Of a stretch of 64,000 nucleotides of DNA, positions 60,843 through 64,000 are shown in pieces. Source of the DNA: Neobacillus novalis NBRC 102450 (GTDB taxonomy: Bacteria; Bacillota; Bacilli; Bacillales; Cytobacillaceae); assembly GCF_001591805.1 (NCBI RefSeq), contig NZ_BCVP01000009.1, positions 351,585-415,584 of the forward strand, read 5' to 3'. The number at the start of each line of letters is the position of its first letter. Position 1 is the stretch's first letter. A model generated the notes under the pieces. That model was given only the letters and a program-made list of their open reading frames with translations. It searched no databases and had not been told where the DNA came from. The position numbers were made by a program, and so were the translations under genes.

Positions 60843-61436
60843 GTGAGTATTAAGAAAAAATTTGGTTTAGGTTTAGCATCAGCAGCACTAGGATTATCTT
60901 TAATTGGCGGAGGTACATATGCATTCTTCAGCGATACAGAAGTAACGCATAATACATTTGCTGCAGGTACATTGGATTTATCTGTTGATCCTGGTATGCT
61001 TGTTAACCTTAAAGATCTTAAACCTGGCGACACGATGGTACGTGATTTCAAATTAGCCAACAAGGGCTCATTGAAAATCAAAGATGTGAAATTAAAAACG
61101 GATTATACGGTCATTGATGTTAAAGGTGACAATGGTGCTGCAGATTTCGGAAAACATATTATGGTGAGATTCTTATGGAATTGGGACAAAGAAAATGAAC
61201 CTATTTTTGAAACGACACTGGCAGATTTAAAAGCAATGAGCCCAGATCTTGTTCAGAAGTCCATTTTAGATCCATTTTTTAAGAAAAATAGTGGACTTGA
61301 ACCTGGTGCAGTAAATGACCTATGGGTACAGTTTGACTTCTTAGATAACGGCCAGGATCAAAACATTTTCCAAGGTGACACTCTTAAACTTGATTGGACA
61401 TTTATCGCATCACAAATGGCTGGGGATGCAAAATAA
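60843..61436 (+). CDS. calY: CalY/TasA-family matrix fibre protein, copy 3
   Basis: A 197-residue member of the TasA/camelysin family with a SipW-type signal (GGGTYAFFSDTEVTHNTF, cleavage after TYA) and AAGTLDLSVDPGMLVNL. It is clearly diverged from the near-identical copies 1 and 2 (for example DFGKHIMVRFLWNWDKENE), so it is an older paralogue. GTG start after AGAGGAGGAAAC. Here the fibre gene comes before the protease gene, the reverse of modules 1 and 2. A SinR-type operator lies about 190 bp upstream. Confidence 0.9.
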   Translation: MSIKKKFGLGLASAALGLSLIGGGTYAFFSDTEVTHNTFAAGTLDLSVDPGMLVNLKDLKPGDTMVRDFKLANKGSLKIKDVKLKTDYTVIDVKGDNGAADFGKHIMVRFLWNWDKENEPIFETTLADLKAMSPDLVQKSILDPFFKKNSGLEPGAVNDLWVQFDFLDNGQDQNIFQGDTLKLDWTFIASQMAGDAK

Positions 61437-61556
61437 ATCTATGTGATTTTTGCCAACTTAAAAATAATAGAATTGTAGGAAGGATCATCAGGGAGAGTTT
61501 GAAAACAAATACCTACATAAAAAGTAGGTTATTATCCAATAGGGAGGAAAATTACT
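61437..61556 (+). promoter_or_regulatory. Leader of M6 protease gene 3 with conserved 5' hairpin
   Basis: Similarity to the leaders of M6 copies 1 and 2 begins near 61485 (ATCATCAGGGA) and includes the hairpin ACCTAC/GTAGGT at 61511-61529 and the AGGGAGGAAA ribosome site. The longer upstream part of the other leaders is missing. Confidence 0.6.
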
Positions 61557-63836
61557 TTGAAGTTGAGAACTAAGTTTGCCGCATTATCAACCACGATATT
61601 GCTTGCGATGTCTTCAACATCCGCTTTTGCAGCGGACCCAGGGCTAGACAAAATGCCTGGTCATATGGATCCCCAGTCATGGGTGAATCCAGAGAATATG
61701 ACATGGAATGATTATAAACCGGTTCCGGGCATTAACTGGAGCACCGATAATATTCAGCCGGAAATAGGTCTTAAAGGGGCATTGATTTTAGTAGACTTCC
61801 CCGATCAAGATTTTATCTTGACCAAACCTAAGGGGTCTGACCCAGCGGGTAATCCACAAATCAATGCCATTTCTCGCGAGGACCTTCCGGAGTTTTGGAA
61901 AAATTACCTGAATGTCCCAAGTGAAATGAACCATTACCAGACCATTGATGGGTTTTGGAAAGAGAATTCCTACGGAAAATGGGGCGTAACATTTGATTCT
62001 TATGGCGTCTATCGTTTGAGTAAAAATGAATTTGAGTACGGGCTTGACAGTTTTAATTCTGGCTACCTGCCAAAGCAATATAAAGTTGGAAACCTTTTTA
62101 ATGATGGTTTGCAAGCAGCGGCAAACGATATATTAGCATCTGGAAAAGACTATGACTTTGCGTTCATCGTTCATGCCGGCTATGACGAATCAACCATATG
62201 GCAGGAACTTGGTGAAATGATGTTTCCGAATAAAGAAGCAATACCCGAAGCGTTTGGACCAAAGGGTTTGCCGGGATTTGAAGACATGCCAAACTGGACG
62301 AGCACCCGTTATGTGCCATGGACTTCCTGGCTAGCAGGCAAAAGTATTTGGTCTGCCATGTCGAGTTCAACGCTCAACGGCAAAAAGATTAATCTTTCTA
62401 TTCAAGGCGAAAGTGATGGCATGTCCGTATTTGCTCACGAATTTGGCCATGTTAAGGGGCTTGGCGATAATTACAATAATGCGGCATTAGACCCTCGAAC
62501 TTATTCTGGTTATTGGGAAACGATGAGCCGCGGTGCATTCAATGGTCCAGGTGGAACGCACACCCGCTGGATGATTCCAGCTTCCCAGGGTTCTACCATG
62601 CCGGCACCACATATGCTGCGAAATAAAATGAAACAGGGATTCCTTTCCAATAATGAAATCCTGCAGCTAAACAATAATGATTTAAAAGTGTCTGGACCGC
62701 TGTTTGCGGATATTATTGGGCGTGAAATACCGGTTGGAAGTAAATATGGCAGAACTGGACTCCACGGTATCAACATTAGCATGACAGATGCAACGCCAAC
62801 TAATTACCTAACAGGCGACTGGCGTAACGATATGCCTTCAAGAGCAGTGTACAATAACTACACTATTGAAGTGGTAGACCGCGTAGGTGCGGATTCCTTC
62901 GCAGCCGATTCCGGTGTATTGATTGCAAAGACGAAAAATGCGGAGAGTGCCCCGTTCATTTGGGTAGTTGATTCACATCCGGAGAATATCACTCTAAAAG
63001 ACTTTACAAGACCTGACGGCACAACAGCAATGGTTACCAAGGGTGACCCACGGCAAGCTCTTGATGCTTTATTCCATGCAGGGAATGGTGGAACTTTGGT
63101 CAGTGGAAAATTCGATGGTTCCATTGGCAAGGATACAGTTGTCAGTGAGTACATCGATCCGTACAATAAACTTCATTTCTATATTTTAGGGAAATCCAAG
63201 GATGCGGACGGCGCACTTCATTATCAGGTTGCCGTCCGTAACACTGACGGCGCAGGTGCCTACAAACGCGGAGTGAATGTAAGCGCTAGTACTGTACAAC
63301 CTGCAGTTGAGGGCAAAGTGGCAGTCTATCATTTTAATGTCACTAATACAGGTGAAGCAAAGGATCTTATTCGTGTCAACGCTTCCGCAGGTGCTGATTG
63401 GACAGTTCAGCTTGATCACAACGTATTGGCTGTGGAGCCTGGTAAAACTGTCGATGTACCTGTATACGTAAAAATTCCGAAGGGCAAGACAGCTCCGGCT
63501 AACCTTACTTTCACGGCTACTTCAGAGACTGATGCCAAGCAAAGCGTAACCGAAACCAATGTTTTGCCGAGCAGCTTAAGCGCAACCGGTCTAAGTTTTG
63601 TTATTGATAGCTTTGACAAGGCGGGAGCCTTCAAAGCTGGAGCAGCGCAAGCTTTGAAAATTCATTTGGCGGGCGTTGCCCAATTTGAAAAGACAGGATC
63701 TGCGGACAAAGTTGTCAAACAAATGAATGGCTTTAAAGTACTGTTGGATCAAAATAAAAATACGAATGCAATCTCTGAGAAAGCATATAACAGTTTGAAA
63801 GCAAATGTCGATGCAATGATTCAGGTCTGGCAATAG
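61557..63836 (+). CDS. Secreted M6-like metalloprotease with FIMAH tail, copy 3
   Basis: A 759-residue paralogue of copies 1 and 2: signal peptide ending SAFA, catalytic HEFGHVKGLGDNYNN (first His near residue 294), ETMSRGAFNGPGG, NEW3-like sandwich (YHFNVTNTGEAKD) and FIMAH-type C-terminus (SFDKAGAFKAGAAQALKIHL). TTG start after AGGGAGGAAA. It follows calY copy 3 and, after the conserved hairpin, leads into a further calY-like leader at the window end. All catalytic residues are present, so all three proteases look active. Confidence 0.88.
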   Translation: MKLRTKFAALSTTILLAMSSTSAFAADPGLDKMPGHMDPQSWVNPENMTWNDYKPVPGINWSTDNIQPEIGLKGALILVDFPDQDFILTKPKGSDPAGNPQINAISREDLPEFWKNYLNVPSEMNHYQTIDGFWKENSYGKWGVTFDSYGVYRLSKNEFEYGLDSFNSGYLPKQYKVGNLFNDGLQAAANDILASGKDYDFAFIVHAGYDESTIWQELGEMMFPNKEAIPEAFGPKGLPGFEDMPNWTSTRYVPWTSWLAGKSIWSAMSSSTLNGKKINLSIQGESDGMSVFAHEFGHVKGLGDNYNNAALDPRTYSGYWETMSRGAFNGPGGTHTRWMIPASQGSTMPAPHMLRNKMKQGFLSNNEILQLNNNDLKVSGPLFADIIGREIPVGSKYGRTGLHGINISMTDATPTNYLTGDWRNDMPSRAVYNNYTIEVVDRVGADSFAADSGVLIAKTKNAESAPFIWVVDSHPENITLKDFTRPDGTTAMVTKGDPRQALDALFHAGNGGTLVSGKFDGSIGKDTVVSEYIDPYNKLHFYILGKSKDADGALHYQVAVRNTDGAGAYKRGVNVSASTVQPAVEGKVAVYHFNVTNTGEAKDLIRVNASAGADWTVQLDHNVLAVEPGKTVDVPVYVKIPKGKTAPANLTFTATSETDAKQSVTETNVLPSSLSATGLSFVIDSFDKAGAFKAGAAQALKIHLAGVAQFEKTGSADKVVKQMNGFKVLLDQNKNTNAISEKAYNSLKANVDAMIQVWQ

Positions 63837-63865
63837 GTTAGATTCACTGTTTTGTAAATACCTTC

Positions 63866-63886
63866 TGTGCCGGTGCGCCTGGCACA
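63866..63886 (+). promoter_or_regulatory. Conserved M6-calY intergenic hairpin, copy 3
   Basis: TGTGCCGG pairs with CTGGCACA (one G-U) around TGCGC. It is the equivalent of 15039-15060 and 20296-20317, again without a T-run. Confidence 0.7.
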
Positions 63887-63960
63887 GCGGGTAATAAATA
63901 TCGTGGGCATCTATACGGGGTTTTCAATTTTCTATATCGGTTATATCGGCCGCTTTTCAA

Positions 63961-64000
63961 AAAAAAGCCCTGAAAAAGGGGAAAAAACTTAAGGAGGAGA
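63961..64000 (+). promoter_or_regulatory. Leader and ribosome site of a fourth calY-like gene beyond the window
   Basis: AAAGCCCTGAAAAAGGGG and then AAGGAGGAG match the sequences directly before the calY copies at 15180 and 20586. The start codon would fall just past position 64000. Confidence 0.75.

Overview
The window reads as a chromosomal segment of a low-GC, Gram-positive, endospore-forming Bacillaceae (Bacillus/Neobacillus-like). Support: strong AGGAGG-type ribosome sites, frequent TTG/GTG starts, lipoprotein and SipW-type signal peptides, a PdaA spore-cortex deacetylase, SinR/SinI regulators and a candidate Spo0A box. I see no rRNA, tRNA, CRISPR array or intact transposon.

Layout. 1-11.3 kb is a housekeeping stretch: ChaA-type Ca2+/H+ antiporter, YczE-like membrane protein, YfkD, SE1561-type small protein, class I fumarase, NERD nuclease-like protein, PdaA, a triple-rhodanese lipoprotein and RlmD/RlmCD rRNA methyltransferase. 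11.3-12.1 kb holds a 9-bp microsatellite and a decayed large serine recombinase. 12.1-23.4 kb is an extracellular-matrix island: two duplicated modules, each an M6-like FIMAH-tailed metalloprotease followed by a CalY/TasA-type fibre protein, with a PrsA-like foldase lipoprotein between them and a FIMAH-bearing M28 peptidase after them. 23.5-24.3 kb holds a truncated dus remnant. 24.4-29.2 kb has an LprI-like lipoprotein and a YodB/CatR-like HxlR regulator divergent from a catechol/quinone-type detoxification operon. 29.3-34.7 kb: MBL-fold hydrolase, DUF1456 protein, YgjP-type metalloprotein, secreted M28 aminopeptidase and a CwlO-like NlpC/P60 endopeptidase. 35.6-41.7 kb: a membrane protein and a two-component system beside a SwrC-like RND pump. 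41.8-53.3 kb: zinc-ribbon membrane proteins, Gfo/Idh/MocA oxidoreductase, YgbA-like protein, POT peptide transporter, Cho-like GIY-YIG nuclease, DoxX protein, an ABC-2 exporter operon and a MerR/TipAS regulator. 53.3-60.5 kb: a sinI - sinR(reverse) - sinI trio, then a five-gene Opp/Dpp peptide importer behind a candidate Spo0A box. 60.6-64 kb: a third fibre/protease module (calY then M6 protease), with the leader and ribosome site of a fourth calY-like gene running off the window end.

How it fits together. The most notable system is a matrix toolkit spread over both ends of the window: CalY/TasA-type fibre subunits, large secreted M6/FIMAH proteases, a dedicated foldase and an M28/FIMAH peptidase. 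A duplicated SinI/SinR switch lies 6.7 kb before the third module, and a SinR-type inverted repeat lies upstream of the third calY. Conserved RNA hairpins sit 5' of every M6 gene and between each M6 gene and the following calY gene. No SipW signal peptidase gene lies inside the window, although the CalY signal peptides need one. The functional links are inferred from sequence and gene neighbourhood.
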